From Microbacterium sp. W4I20 (GTDB taxonomy: Bacteria > Actinomycetota > Actinomycetes > Actinomycetales > Microbacteriaceae): DNA of 64,000 nucleotides. The stretch is taken from assembly GCF_030816505.1 (NCBI RefSeq), contig NZ_JAUSYB010000001.1, positions 620,001 to 684,000 on the forward strand, given 5' to 3'. The translations under genes and the position numbers were made by a program. This document shows, in pieces, positions 43,243-51,531 of the stretch. The notes beneath the pieces were generated by a model. The model was not told the origin of the DNA and ran no database searches. It worked only from the letters and a program-made list of their open reading frames with translations. Numbering within the stretch: position 1 is the first letter of the stretch; each line of letters starts with the position of its first letter.

Positions 43243-44247
43243 TCACTCGACGGTCGTGACCTTCTTCGCTGCGCGCTTGTCCCGCCCCGAGGCGATGAGG
43301 CTCGCGACCGTCGCGACGGTCATCGACGCGATGATCACGCCCAGCGAGACCATATTGTCGATGTCGGGAACCCACTCGACGTGCTCGCCACCGTTGATGA
43401 ACGGCAGCTCGTTCACGTGCAGGGCGTGCAGGATCAACTTGATCCCGATGAAGCCGAGGATCACCGCGATGCCGTAATGCAGGTACCGCAGGCGGTCGAG
43501 CAGGTCACCGAGCAGGAAATACAGCTGGCGGAGGCCCATGAGGGCGAAGATGTTCGCCGCGAAGACGAGGAACCCGTTGGTCGTGATCTCGAAGATCGCG
43601 GGGATCGAGTCGATGGCGAAGATCAGGTCGGTCACGCCGATGGTGATGAGCACGATGACCATCGGGGTGAACATCCGCTTGCCGTCGACCGTGGTGCGCA
43701 GCTTCGAGTCGTCGTAGTGATCGCTGATGTCGATGCGCCGACGGAGCAGCCGCACGACGAAGTTCTCGCGCTGCACCTCGCCCTCGTGGTCGCCGTCCGG
43801 CATGGCCTGACGGATCGCCGTCCAGATCAGGAAGGCGCCGAAGACGTAGAAGATCGGCGAGAAGTTCTCCACGATCGCGACGCCGACGAGGATGAAGGCC
43901 CCGCGCAGCACCAGCGCGATGATGATGCCGATCATCAGCACCTGCTGCTGCAGGCGCCGCGGCACAGCGAACTGCGCCATGATCAGCACGAACACGAAGA
44001 GGTTGTCGATCGAGAGGCTGTACTCCAGCGCCCAGCCGGTGATGAAGTCGCCGGCATTGCTCCAGCCGCCGACATTGCCCAACAGCACGGCGAAGAGGAG
44101 GGCCAGGCCGACGTAGAAGACGACCCAGAGAGTGGATTCCTTCGTCGACGGGATGTGGGGGCGCAGGCGGATGAGCAGCAGGTCACCGATCAGGATGATC
44201 GAGAGGACCACCATCGAGGTGATCTCGAACCAGAGAGGGATTTCCAA
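43243..44247 (-). CDS. TerC-family membrane protein, probable Mn2+ exporter
   Basis: 334 aa with about nine membrane helices. TerC/Alx/YkoY proteins export manganese, some at the secretion machinery to metallate exported enzymes. Acidic intramembrane motifs EYSLSIDNLFVF and TDLIFAIDSIPAIF are the conserved metal-binding segments. Start is TTG 44247 with a GAAAGG site 12 bases upstream; the much longer open frame crosses the riboswitch and is not coding. Control by a yybP-ykoY riboswitch supports a manganese role. Confidence 0.88.
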   Translation of the reverse strand: MEIPLWFEITSMVVLSIILIGDLLLIRLRPHIPSTKESTLWVVFYVGLALLFAVLLGNVGGWSNAGDFITGWALEYSLSIDNLFVFVLIMAQFAVPRRLQQQVLMIGIIIALVLRGAFILVGVAIVENFSPIFYVFGAFLIWTAIRQAMPDGDHEGEVQRENFVVRLLRRRIDISDHYDDSKLRTTVDGKRMFTPMVIVLITIGVTDLIFAIDSIPAIFEITTNGFLVFAANIFALMGLRQLYFLLGDLLDRLRYLHYGIAVILGFIGIKLILHALHVNELPFINGGEHVEWVPDIDNMVSLGVIIASMTVATVASLIASGRDKRAAKKVTTVE

Positions 44248-44279
44248 GGGCGCACTGCACCTTTCGGGAGGGTCGGGAA

Positions 44280-44392
44280 GAAGCCGAAAGTCTCTCCCCC
44301 GCACATGATGTGCGTCGCGCGCCCGGAGCAGCGATGCCGATGCTCGTGATGACGTTACGCGCGGATCCGGGATACTCCCTCTCGCGGGTGCA
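44280..44392 (-). ncRNA. yybP-ykoY manganese riboswitch upstream of terC
   Basis: On the minus strand: P1 CGAGAG (44384-44379) pairs with CTTTCG (44290-44285); AGGGAGTA follows as in the family's GGGAGUA; CGCGCG arms form P2; ACGTCATCACG (near 44354-44344) is the conserved metal-site loop; GAGCA/TGCTC make P3; GCACA-TCA-TGTGC makes P4; then AGAGACTTTC, the conserved 3' side. The 3' CTTTCGG can also pair with CCGAAAG (44267-44261) over the terC ribosome binding site, so metal binding to P1 would free translation. Confidence 0.82.
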
Positions 44393-44398
44393 ATGCTA
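44393..44398 (-). promoter_or_regulatory. -10 element (TAGCAT) of the terC riboswitch transcript
   Basis: TAGCAT on the minus strand, with TTCTCC about 18 bases upstream; initiation would fall at the 5' base of riboswitch P1. Confidence 0.4.
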
Positions 44399-44439
44399 CC
44401 GGAGCAACAGTGCGGTGGAGAACGATATTGCATGGTGAA

Positions 44440-45108
44440 ATGGTCGACGTGACCTCGACTTCGCGCCCAGACCACGCCGACCACGCCATCGCTCCCCTGC
44501 AGGCACGAACCCAGAACTCCTGGGCGCGTGCGATCGGGTCGCTGATCTTCGTCAGCCGCTGGCTGCAGGCTCCGCTCTATCTCGGCCTGATCGTGGCGCA
44601 GCTGGTCTATGTCGTGGTGTTCATGGTGGAGCTGTGGCACCTCATCGCCGAAGACGTGTTCGGTGACATCACCCACATCGAAGAAGCCACGATCATGCTG
44701 ACGGTCCTCGGGCTGATCGACGTGGTCATGATCGCCAACCTCCTGATCATGGTCATCATCGGGGGCTACGAGACCTTCGTCTCGCGGATCAACGTCGACG
44801 GGCATCCGGACCAGCCGGAGTGGCTCTCGCACGTGAATGCGAATGTGCTCAAGGTGAAGCTCGCGATGGCGATCATCGGCATCTCGTCGATCCACCTGCT
44901 GAAGACGTTCATCGAGGTCGGCGGCATGAGCGAGACGGGCATCAACGAAGACGGAGAGAAGTACACCCCCACCGGCGTCCTGTGGCAGGTCGTCATCCAC
45001 ATGGTGTTCATCGTCTCGGCCGTCGCCCTCGCGTGGATCGACAAGATGTCGCAGAGCACGGCGAAGGCCGCTCACGCCGCCCAGCACGCCGAGGTGCACG
45101 GAATCTGA
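44440..45108 (+). CDS. YqhA-family (UPF0114) membrane protein
   Basis: 222 aa with four membrane helices; SRWLQAPLYLGLIVAQLVYVVVF, of which SRWLQAPLYLGL is the key part, VMIANLLIMVIIGGYETFVSRI and the ISSIHLLKTFI helix are strongly typical of YqhA/UPF0114. Function unknown; related proteins have been linked to ion flux. The start is uncertain: ATG 44440 is taken, but GTG 44410 and GTG 44450 are in frame; none has a clear site. Divergent from terC, sharing its promoter region. Confidence 0.82.
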   Translation: MVDVTSTSRPDHADHAIAPLQARTQNSWARAIGSLIFVSRWLQAPLYLGLIVAQLVYVVVFMVELWHLIAEDVFGDITHIEEATIMLTVLGLIDVVMIANLLIMVIIGGYETFVSRINVDGHPDQPEWLSHVNANVLKVKLAMAIIGISSIHLLKTFIEVGGMSETGINEDGEKYTPTGVLWQVVIHMVFIVSAVALAWIDKMSQSTAKAAHAAQHAEVHGI

Positions 45109-45163
45109 GACGATGGGGCATCCGTCGACACTTGCCGGGTGAGAGACACCGAACGGAATCAGG

Positions 45164-45721
45164 ATGCCCGTGCAGACGAGTGATCAGAAGTGGGCGGCCC
45201 AGGCCGCGGCCGGCGACGAGAGCGCCTTCCGCGAGCTGTACCGCGCGCATGTGCGGCCGGTCTACTGGATCGCCCAGGGCATCCTCGCGTCGCCCGCCGA
45301 CGCCGAGGATGTGACGCAGGAGACCTTCGTGGTCGCCTGGCGGAAACTCCCGACGCTCGAGTTGCAGGGAGAGTCGATCCTGCCGTGGTTGGCGACGATC
45401 TGCCGCTTCCAGGCGGCGAATCGGCTTCGCCATCGCCGGCGCGACCAGGCGCACACCGCCGAGGCCATCGATGAGAACCTGCCCGACACGGTCAGCGTCG
45501 AGGAGCAGGTCATCACGTCGGCCCTGGCCGCTCGGATCGCCGCCGAAGTGGGCACGCTGAACGATCTCGACCGTGAGATCTTCCGCCTCTGCGCCTCCGA
45601 GGGGTACGCCTATCAGGCGGCCGCCGAAGAGCTGGGGGTCAGCCACGCCGTCGTCCGGAACCGTCTCTCCCGAGTGCGCACCCGCTTGCGTGGCGCCGTC
45701 AAGGAAGTGAGAGACGCATGA
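45164..45721 (+). CDS. ECF RNA polymerase sigma factor
   Basis: 185 aa. Region 2 FRELYRAHVRPVYWIAQ and DAEDVTQETFVVAWRKLP, region 4 LCASEGYAYQAAAEELGVSHAVVRNRLSRVRTRL with LGVSHAVVRNRLSRVR as recognition helix part. Stop overlaps the next gene as ATGA, so it is coupled to a membrane protein with an anti-sigma-like N-terminus. The signal is unknown. Confidence 0.9.
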   Translation: MPVQTSDQKWAAQAAAGDESAFRELYRAHVRPVYWIAQGILASPADAEDVTQETFVVAWRKLPTLELQGESILPWLATICRFQAANRLRHRRRDQAHTAEAIDENLPDTVSVEEQVITSALAARIAAEVGTLNDLDREIFRLCASEGYAYQAAAEELGVSHAVVRNRLSRVRTRLRGAVKEVRDA

Positions 45722-46839
45722 ACGACCAGACCACCCCCGAGGAGCTTCCCGAGCTCTCCGAGCGTACGATCGTCCGCATCGAGGACGCCGTGTTCGCCGA
45801 GATCGCCGCCGAGCGCCCGCCCGTGCGGCCCGCCGCCGTCCGAGCCCGCGCCAGGCGGCGACGGTGGCTCACGGGCGCCGGAATCGCCGCGGCCTTCGTC
45901 GTCGGCGTGCTGGTGACTCCCCCGATCCTCGGCGTCGTCGGCTCCGGCGGCATGACGGTCGCCGACGGCGGAGGCATGTCGGGTGGGTCCGTCGCGGACT
46001 CGAGCGGCGGGTCGCCGGACAAGAGCATGGATGCCTCCTCCGAGGCCGCCCCCGAGGCGATGGAGGACGGCTCGGCGCTCGTCGGATCGGATGCCGTCGA
46101 CGCGGACCGCTCGATCATCGCCACAGCCAACGCGACCCTGCAGGTGAAGGACATCCAGGATGCCGCGGCGGCGATCGCGGCGCTGGCCGAGGAACGGGGC
46201 GGGTACGTCGAGACGACCGAGATCGGCAAGGCCGTCGCTGTCGACGACACGGTCACGCAGCCGGCGCCGCCGGACTCCGGGTACGGCTGGATCAGCATCC
46301 GGGTGCCGTCCGCCGATCTGTCCGAGGCCATCGAGGAGCTGGCCGAGTCCGGCGAGGTGCTGTCGTCGTCGATCTCGAAGCAGGACGTGACGTCGGTCGC
46401 GATCGACCTGCGCGCCCGCGTCGATGCCACCCAGACGTCCGTCAAGCGACTCACCGAGCTGATGGCCCAGTCCGGCAGCGTGTCAGAGCTCATCGAAGCA
46501 GAGGTCGCGCTGACCGATCGTCAGGCTGAGCTCGAGTCCTACGAGCAGCAGCTCGCCTCGATCGAGGATCAGGTCGCGATGTCGAGTCTGCAGGTGGAGC
46601 TGACACGCACCGCGGCGCCGACCACCGCCGACCCGGCCGGTTTCGGCGACGGCCTGCTCGCTGGATGGAACGGCCTCGTGGTCTCGCTGAACGCCCTCGT
46701 CATCGCGCTCGGCTTCATCCTCCCCTGGCTCGCCATCGCCGGGGTCATCGTGCTGATCGTCTGGCTGATCCGCCGGGCACGGCGCACTCGTCGCTCAGAG
46801 AACCCCGCCCCCGCATCCGCGGAGACGGACGCGGACTGA
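45718..46839 (+). CDS. DUF4349 membrane protein, probable anti-sigma factor
   Basis: 373 aa: a ~55-residue acidic then arginine-rich cytoplasmic N-terminus, a membrane helix (LTGAGIAAAFVVGVLVTPPIL), a Gly/Ser-rich linker, the DUF4349 domain (about 120-300, IIATANATLQVKDIQ, then a coiled coil LTDRQAELESYEQQLASIEDQ) and a C-terminal membrane helix (LGFILPWLAIAGVIVLIVWL) with a basic tail. ATGA coupling to the ECF sigma gene is the main reason to call it an anti-sigma factor. The outer coiled coil could sense envelope stress. Confidence 0.82.
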   Translation: MNDQTTPEELPELSERTIVRIEDAVFAEIAAERPPVRPAAVRARARRRRWLTGAGIAAAFVVGVLVTPPILGVVGSGGMTVADGGGMSGGSVADSSGGSPDKSMDASSEAAPEAMEDGSALVGSDAVDADRSIIATANATLQVKDIQDAAAAIAALAEERGGYVETTEIGKAVAVDDTVTQPAPPDSGYGWISIRVPSADLSEAIEELAESGEVLSSSISKQDVTSVAIDLRARVDATQTSVKRLTELMAQSGSVSELIEAEVALTDRQAELESYEQQLASIEDQVAMSSLQVELTRTAAPTTADPAGFGDGLLAGWNGLVVSLNALVIALGFILPWLAIAGVIVLIVWLIRRARRTRRSENPAPASAETDAD

Positions 46840-46850
46840 CGACGGTGTCG

Positions 46851-46890
46851 AGAGCCGCTCCGGATCACCTTCGGAGCGGCTCTTCCCCGT
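46851..46890 (+). terminator. Strong hairpin terminator after the sigma/DUF4349 operon
   Basis: AGAGCCGCTCCG (46851-46862) and CGGAGCGGCTCT (46872-46883) make a perfect 12-bp stem with a 9-base loop, followed by TCCCCGTCTTT. Confidence 0.75.
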
Positions 46891-46903
46891 CTTTCCGGGG
46901 TAT

Positions 46904-46942
46904 ACAAGAAGCCTTGTGAGCTGACGGGCTCGGCCGTAGCGT
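46904..46942 (+). promoter_or_regulatory. Promoter and inverted repeat of the ArsR-like regulator
   Basis: TTGTGA (46914-46919), a 17-base spacer and TAGCGT (46937-46942), seven bases before GTG 46950, form a near-ideal leaderless promoter. ACAAG-AAGC-CTTGT (46904-46917) is a perfect inverted repeat overlapping the -35, a likely autoregulatory operator. Confidence 0.6.
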
Positions 46943-46949
46943 TCTTCCC

Positions 46950-47498
46950 GTGGAAGACATCTCCGTGATCACCGCCGTGCATCATCCCCTCCGGCGCCGC
47001 ATCTTCGACTACCTGCTCCTGTACGGGACGTCCCAGGTGACGGCGATCGCCCGCGCACTGGACAGCCAGGTGGGGAGCATCAGCCATCACCTGCGGATGC
47101 TGGAACGCGCCGGCGTCGTGGAGCGCGCGGAGGACACGACCGGTGACCGGCGCACCAGCTGGTGGAAGCTCGCCCGCCGCGGGATGTCGTGGTCGACGGA
47201 CGACTTCGAGGACTCACCGGCCGATGCGCTGCTCGCCCGAGAGGCGGAGCGTCAGGGCATCCGGATGCAGATCGAACGACTGCAGCGCTGGCGACGACGC
47301 CGCGGCGAGGCGGTGTACGGCGAGTACGACGCGTTCAACACGGAGCGGACGGCCTGGGCGTCGCCCGACGAGATCCGCGATCTGTCCGAGCGCGTGCGGC
47401 GCGTTCTCGACGAGTGGCAGGAATCGATCGATCTCGACGACGGCAGGCCCCGCGTGCCGATCTTCTTCTTCTCGCACGCGTTCCCGACGGCGCCGTGA
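46950..47498 (+). CDS. ArsR-type winged-helix regulator
   Basis: 182 aa. Start HHPLRRRIFDYLLLYGTSQVTAIARALDSQVGSISHHLRMLERAGVVE (key part SQVGSISHHLRMLERAGVV) is an ArsR-like winged helix that reads one to two domain boundaries; the C-terminal half is a charged helical dimer/effector part with no metal-binding cysteines. GTG 46950 with no ribosome binding site follows a -10 box by seven bases. It overlaps the MFS exporter gene start, so it probably regulates that exporter. Confidence 0.87.
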   Translation: MEDISVITAVHHPLRRRIFDYLLLYGTSQVTAIARALDSQVGSISHHLRMLERAGVVERAEDTTGDRRTSWWKLARRGMSWSTDDFEDSPADALLAREAERQGIRMQIERLQRWRRRRGEAVYGEYDAFNTERTAWASPDEIRDLSERVRRVLDEWQESIDLDDGRPRVPIFFFSHAFPTAP

Positions 47499-48736
47499 TG
47501 ACCGCGATCGAACCGGTCGAGCTGAGCGCGCCGCCGCCGTTCTCCCGCGATCGCCGAGTGCATGCCTGGATCGTCGTGAAGGCGCTGTCGGATGCCGGGG
47601 ATGCGCTCTGGACCATCGCGCTGGCCTGGACCGCCGTGCAGATCGCGTCTCCCGCGGTGGCCGGATTGATCGTGGCAGCCGGAACCGTGCCCCGCGCCGT
47701 CGTGCTGCTGTTCGGCGGAGTGCTCGCCGATCGAGCGAACGCGCGTCGGGTGATGCTGCTGTTCAACGTTCTCCGGGTCGGCGTGCTCGTCGTCGTCGCG
47801 CTGTGGGTGCTCGCGGCACCGCCGACGGTGGGCGTGCTGCTGCTCGCCGCGGTCGCGTTCGGGGTGTGCGACGCCTTCTACGAGCCATCGGCCGGCACCG
47901 TCGCTCGGCAGCTCGTGCGGGCCACGGACCTGCCCTCCTACAGCGCGGTCGCGCAGACCGCGTCGCGCCTGGGCACCATGGGCGGCGCGGCCGTCGGCGG
48001 CGTGCTCGTCGCACACGTCGGCCTGAGCGGCAGCGCATCCGTGAACGCACTGACCTTCACGATCGTCGTCGCCTTCATCGCGCTCTGGCTGCGACCCCGG
48101 TTCGCGCTCCCCCGTGCCGAGAAGGAGTCGCCACTGCGCGGCATCGCCCGCGGTTTCGCTCATCTCAAGGCCGCCCCCACCACACGCACGCTCGTCATCG
48201 CGCTCTCCGGGCTCAACCTCGCCGTGGGTCCCGCCGTCGGCATCGGACTCGCGCTGCGAGCCCTCGACGAGGGATGGGGTGCGCCGGCGGTCGGTCTGTT
48301 CGAGGCACTCCTCGGCCTCGGTGCCGCGCTCGGTGCGGTCTCTGTCGCACGGTGGCGACCCCGCCGCGAGGCCTACGCGGGCTTCTGGGCCCTCGTCGTC
48401 CAGGGCGGCGCCATCGCCGCACTCGGCTTCGGTCCCCTGTGGACCGTGGCCGCGGCGGCGTTCGTCATCGGTGCGACCGCCGGCTACGCATCGGTGCTGC
48501 TGAGCTCCACCTTCGCGGCCACCGTCGACACGGCGTACCTCGGCCGGATGGGCTCGATCACCCGGCTCGGGGACGACTGCCTCATGCCGCTCGCGATGGC
48601 CGCGTTCGGCGCGCTGGCGTCCGCGACAGCTCTCTGGGTGCCGTTCGCCCTGTACGGCGGAGCGATGGCGGCGCTGATGATCCTCCCGCTCAGCAACCGG
48701 ACTTTCCGCACGCTGTCGCTGCGTCCCGAGTCCTGA
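47498..48736 (+). CDS. MFS transporter, drug-exporter-like
   Basis: 412 aa with about twelve membrane helices. LFGGVLADRANARRVMLL is the conserved loop between helices 2 and 3; FYEPSAGTVARQLV matches the MFS_3/enterobactin-exporter-like group. ATG 47498 shares one base with the regulator's stop (GTG 47495, GTGA, is also possible). Coupling to an ArsR-like regulator is common for exporters induced by their substrate. Substrate unknown. Confidence 0.88.
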   Translation: MTAIEPVELSAPPPFSRDRRVHAWIVVKALSDAGDALWTIALAWTAVQIASPAVAGLIVAAGTVPRAVVLLFGGVLADRANARRVMLLFNVLRVGVLVVVALWVLAAPPTVGVLLLAAVAFGVCDAFYEPSAGTVARQLVRATDLPSYSAVAQTASRLGTMGGAAVGGVLVAHVGLSGSASVNALTFTIVVAFIALWLRPRFALPRAEKESPLRGIARGFAHLKAAPTTRTLVIALSGLNLAVGPAVGIGLALRALDEGWGAPAVGLFEALLGLGAALGAVSVARWRPRREAYAGFWALVVQGGAIAALGFGPLWTVAAAAFVIGATAGYASVLLSSTFAATVDTAYLGRMGSITRLGDDCLMPLAMAAFGALASATALWVPFALYGGAMAALMILPLSNRTFRTLSLRPES

Positions 48737-48759
48737 CCGGAGCACGCGCACCGCGCCGC

Positions 48760-48765
48760 TAGAGT
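48760..48765 (+). promoter_or_regulatory. -10 element (TAGAGT) of a leaderless acyltransferase transcript
   Basis: TAGAGT followed by seven bases and ATG 48773. Confidence 0.45.
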
Positions 48766-48772
48766 CGTCGGC

Positions 48773-50098
48773 ATGAGCAGTGCCGCCCTGGATCCCACTC
48801 CTCGCACGGTGCCGGCCGGGCGCGACCTCACCCTCGACCTGGCCCGCGTCGCCTGCGTCGTGCTCGTCGTCTTCGTGCATATCACCTTCACCGGCGTGGG
48901 GCGAGCGCCCGATGGTTCGCTGCTGATCGAGAAGACGGTGGAGGCGCAGCCCTGGTTCGTCGGCGCGTCCTGGATCGCGAACATCATGCCGCTCTTCTTC
49001 GTGGTGGGCGGCTACGCGGCCAGAGCCGGCTGGAGATCGGCCGTCGCCCGGGGAGAGACCACGGATACATACGTGCGGGTGCGACTCGCGCGTCTTGCCC
49101 GGCCGGCGCTCCCCCTGTTCGTCTTCTTCACGGTCGTGCTCGGCGTGACGCGGATGCTCGGGATCGACCCCGCGCTCGTCGACACGATCGCGATCGGCGT
49201 GGGATCTCCGCTCTGGTTCCTCGCGGCCTACATGATCGCGCAGGCGCTGGCTCCCGTCATGATGCGCCTGCACGAGCGGCACGGGGCATGGGTGCTTCTG
49301 GTACTGCTGGCCGCCGCCCTCGCGGTCGACGCCTTCCGATTCCTGTTCGTCGGCGGAGTCCTCGGCATCGAGCCGGTGCCGCCCGGCGGGTACGGGCTCG
49401 GTCAGGAGCTGTTCGGCATCCCCAACATCGTGTTCGTGTGGCTCTTCGCCCAGCAGGTCGGCTTCTTCCTCTACGACGGCTGGTTCCTGCAGCGCTCCTG
49501 GTGGCAGCTGCTCCTGCTGATCGCCGGAGGGTACGCCGCGCTCTGGGGTCTGGTGTCGCTCGGCGGTTACACGCAGAGCATGCTCGGCAATCAATGGCCG
49601 CCCACCGCGACGATGGCGGTGCTCGCCGTGATCCAGGCCTCTGCGCTGACCCTGTTGCGTGCACCTCTCACCGCGTTGATGCGCACCCGCCCGGCGCAGG
49701 GCGCCGTCTTCCTGATCGGCTCGCGCCTGATGACGATCTACCTGTGGCATCTGCCGATGATCATGGTCCTCATCGGCATCGAGCTGCTGCTTCCCGTCCC
49801 TCTGCCGACGCCGGGGGGCGCGGTGTGGTGGTGGACGCGCCCCGTGTTCCTCGTCATCGTGCTCGCCGCGGTGTGGCTGCTCTCGCTGTGGCTGGTGCGT
49901 TTCGAGAAGGTCCCGAAGGCCGGCCTCCCCCGTCATCCATCACGGGCGGCGACGATCGGGGCGGTGCTGGTGTTCGTCGCGCCGATCATCGCGATCACCG
50001 CCTACGGGCTCGATTTCCCGCTCGCCGGGATCGCAGCTCTCGCTGCCGGGGCAGCACTCTGGCTGACGCGGGGCGCGGCGCGGGAGAAAGTCGTCTGA
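48773..50098 (+). CDS. Acyltransferase family 3 membrane protein (OafA-like)
   Basis: 441 aa with ten or more membrane helices. LTLDLARVACVVLVVFVHI is the Acyl_transf_3 start with the conserved catalytic-site His, and MPLFFVVGGYAA and SRLMTIYLWHLPMIMVL fit as well. Such proteins O-acylate cell-surface sugars or lipids; the acceptor is unknown. It ends at a strong bidirectional terminator shared with the tRNA-Glu gene. Confidence 0.87.
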   Translation: MSSAALDPTPRTVPAGRDLTLDLARVACVVLVVFVHITFTGVGRAPDGSLLIEKTVEAQPWFVGASWIANIMPLFFVVGGYAARAGWRSAVARGETTDTYVRVRLARLARPALPLFVFFTVVLGVTRMLGIDPALVDTIAIGVGSPLWFLAAYMIAQALAPVMMRLHERHGAWVLLVLLAAALAVDAFRFLFVGGVLGIEPVPPGGYGLGQELFGIPNIVFVWLFAQQVGFFLYDGWFLQRSWWQLLLLIAGGYAALWGLVSLGGYTQSMLGNQWPPTATMAVLAVIQASALTLLRAPLTALMRTRPAQGAVFLIGSRLMTIYLWHLPMIMVLIGIELLLPVPLPTPGGAVWWWTRPVFLVIVLAAVWLLSLWLVRFEKVPKAGLPRHPSRAATIGAVLVFVAPIIAITAYGLDFPLAGIAALAAGAALWLTRGAAREKVV

Positions 50099-50103
50099 AA
50101 CGA

Positions 50104-50133
50104 CGAAAACCCCCGGCGAACCGGGGGTTTTCG
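50104..50133. terminator. Bidirectional terminator between acyltransferase and tRNA-Glu
   Basis: Perfect 13-bp stem (50104-50116 with 50121-50133) and CGAA tetraloop, with AAAA on one arm and TTTT on the other, so it can act on both strands. Confidence 0.85.
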
Positions 50134-50140
50134 GGTGTTG

Positions 50141-50213
50141 TGACCCCAGCGGGATTCGAACCCGCGTTACCGCCGTGAGAGGGCAGCGTACTAGGCCGCT
50201 ATACGATGGGGCC
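50141..50213 (-). tRNA. tRNA-Glu (anticodon CTC)
   Basis: 73 bases. Acceptor GGCCCCA pairs with TGGGGTC; anticodon loop CTCTCAC between CTGCC and GGCGG stems gives anticodon CTC; T-arm GCGGGTTCGAATCCCGC is canonical. CCA is not encoded. Confidence 0.95.
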
Positions 50214-50365
50214 GTCTTGCGGAGCGTTTCCGTCCCGCGACAACCGTTCAAGTATGCCATGCCGATTCTCGCTCCGCAAAATCGAGGCGACCTGTGCCGA
50301 GTCCCCGGGCGTGGCGCACACAGACAGTGTTTGCCGAGCGGCCCTCGAAGGAGTTGACTCGTCTC

Positions 50366-51004
50366 ATGCGCGTCACCAAGTTCGAACATGCCACCCTCCG
50401 CATCGACCAGAGCGATGAGACCCTCCTGATCGATCCAGGGTCCTTCACCACCCCCCTCACCGACCTCAACACGCTCGTCGGCGTCGTGATCACCCACGAG
50501 CATCCGGACCATTGGACCTCGGACCACCTCGACCGCATCCTGCGCGACGCACCGGGGACTCCGATCTACGCGCCCTCCGGTGTGGCCGCGGCAGCCGACG
50601 GGTACGAGATCACCGTCGTCGCGCCGGGAGACTCGATCGAGGCCGGCGCCTTCGCGCTGCGTTTCTTCGGCGGCACCCACGAGGTCATCCACTCCTCTCT
50701 CCCGACCGTCGAGAACGTCGGCGTCCTGATCAACGACGTGCTCTACTACCCGGGCGACTCCTACGCGGTCCCCGAGGGCATCGAGGTCGACACGCTCGCC
50801 GCACCACTCGGCGCCCCCTGGCTGAAGATCGGCGAGGCGATGGACTACGTGCTCGCCGTCAAGCCGCGCCGAGCGTTCGGCACCCACGACATGACCCTGT
50901 CGGTCATCGGCAAGAACATGCACCGGCAGCGGCTGCAGTGGGCGACCGAGCAGGACGGCGGCGAGTTCTTCGTCCTCGAATCGGGCGACACCCTCGATCT
51001 CTGA
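50366..51004 (+). CDS. Metallo-beta-lactamase-fold hydrolase
   Basis: 212 aa of the UlaG-like MBL fold. THEHPDHW is the metal-binding HxHxDH motif (about residues 43-50), with further ligands in GGTHEVIH and YYPGDSYAVP. Such proteins are metal-dependent hydrolases of unknown substrate in actinobacteria. ATG 50366 opens the conserved RVTKFEHA start; GAAGGAG lies 12 bases upstream. Followed after 2 bases by a GNAT gene, probably an operon. Confidence 0.88.
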   Translation: MRVTKFEHATLRIDQSDETLLIDPGSFTTPLTDLNTLVGVVITHEHPDHWTSDHLDRILRDAPGTPIYAPSGVAAAADGYEITVVAPGDSIEAGAFALRFFGGTHEVIHSSLPTVENVGVLINDVLYYPGDSYAVPEGIEVDTLAAPLGAPWLKIGEAMDYVLAVKPRRAFGTHDMTLSVIGKNMHRQRLQWATEQDGGEFFVLESGDTLDL

Positions 51005-51006
51005 CC

Positions 51007-51531
51007 GTGGGCATCGAACGGCTCCTGCCGTCTCCCACGACCCGGCTGCGGTTCCGGGAGATGACGCACGACGACCTCGACGCGATGGCCGCGATGCTGG
51101 GCGATCCGGAGGTGATGGCCTTCTACCCGGCGCCGAAGACCCGCGCGGAGAGCGCCGAGTGGATCGAGCGGATGCAGGAGCGCTACGACCGCTTCGGACA
51201 CGGTCTGTGGATCATCGAGACGCACGACGGCACGTTCGTCGGGGATTGCGGCATCACCTGGCAGTCGGTCAACGACGTGCGGGTGCTCGAGGTCGGATAT
51301 CACGTCGTCGGCGAAAGGCAGCGCCAGGGCTACGCGACCGAGGCCGCGCGAGCGTGCGTCGACCTCGTCGCGCGGAAGTTCGCGCCGATGCTCCTCACGG
51401 CGATCATCCATCCCGATAACGCGGCCTCTCGCGGAGTCGCCGAGAACCTGGGCATGACGCACATCGATGACGACCGCGCGCACCCGTGGATCGTGCGCAC
51501 CGTCATGGGGATGCAGGTCTCCCCCGCCTAG
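51007..51531 (+). CDS. GNAT-family N-acetyltransferase (RimJ/RimL-like)
   Basis: 174 aa single GNAT domain. TTRLRFREMTHDDLDAM at the start and the acetyl-CoA loop ERQRQGYATEAARA (about residues 98-111), then HPDNAASRGVAENLGM, are typical of the RimJ/RimL group, which acetylate protein N-termini or small molecules. GTG 51007 immediately follows the MBL gene. Its stop overlaps the convergent pepN stop by three bases. Confidence 0.9.
   Translation: MGIERLLPSPTTRLRFREMTHDDLDAMAAMLGDPEVMAFYPAPKTRAESAEWIERMQERYDRFGHGLWIIETHDGTFVGDCGITWQSVNDVRVLEVGYHVVGERQRQGYATEAARACVDLVARKFAPMLLTAIIHPDNAASRGVAENLGMTHIDDDRAHPWIVRTVMGMQVSPA

Noticed and set aside
44248..45099. Long N-terminal extension of TerC
   Set aside because: It crosses the riboswitch and the divergent YqhA gene; TTG 44247 matches the family start.
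47252..49936. 894-codon open frame on the minus strand opposite the MFS and acyltransferase genes
   Set aside because: Low-complexity Arg/Glu/His-rich shadow of two real membrane-protein genes.
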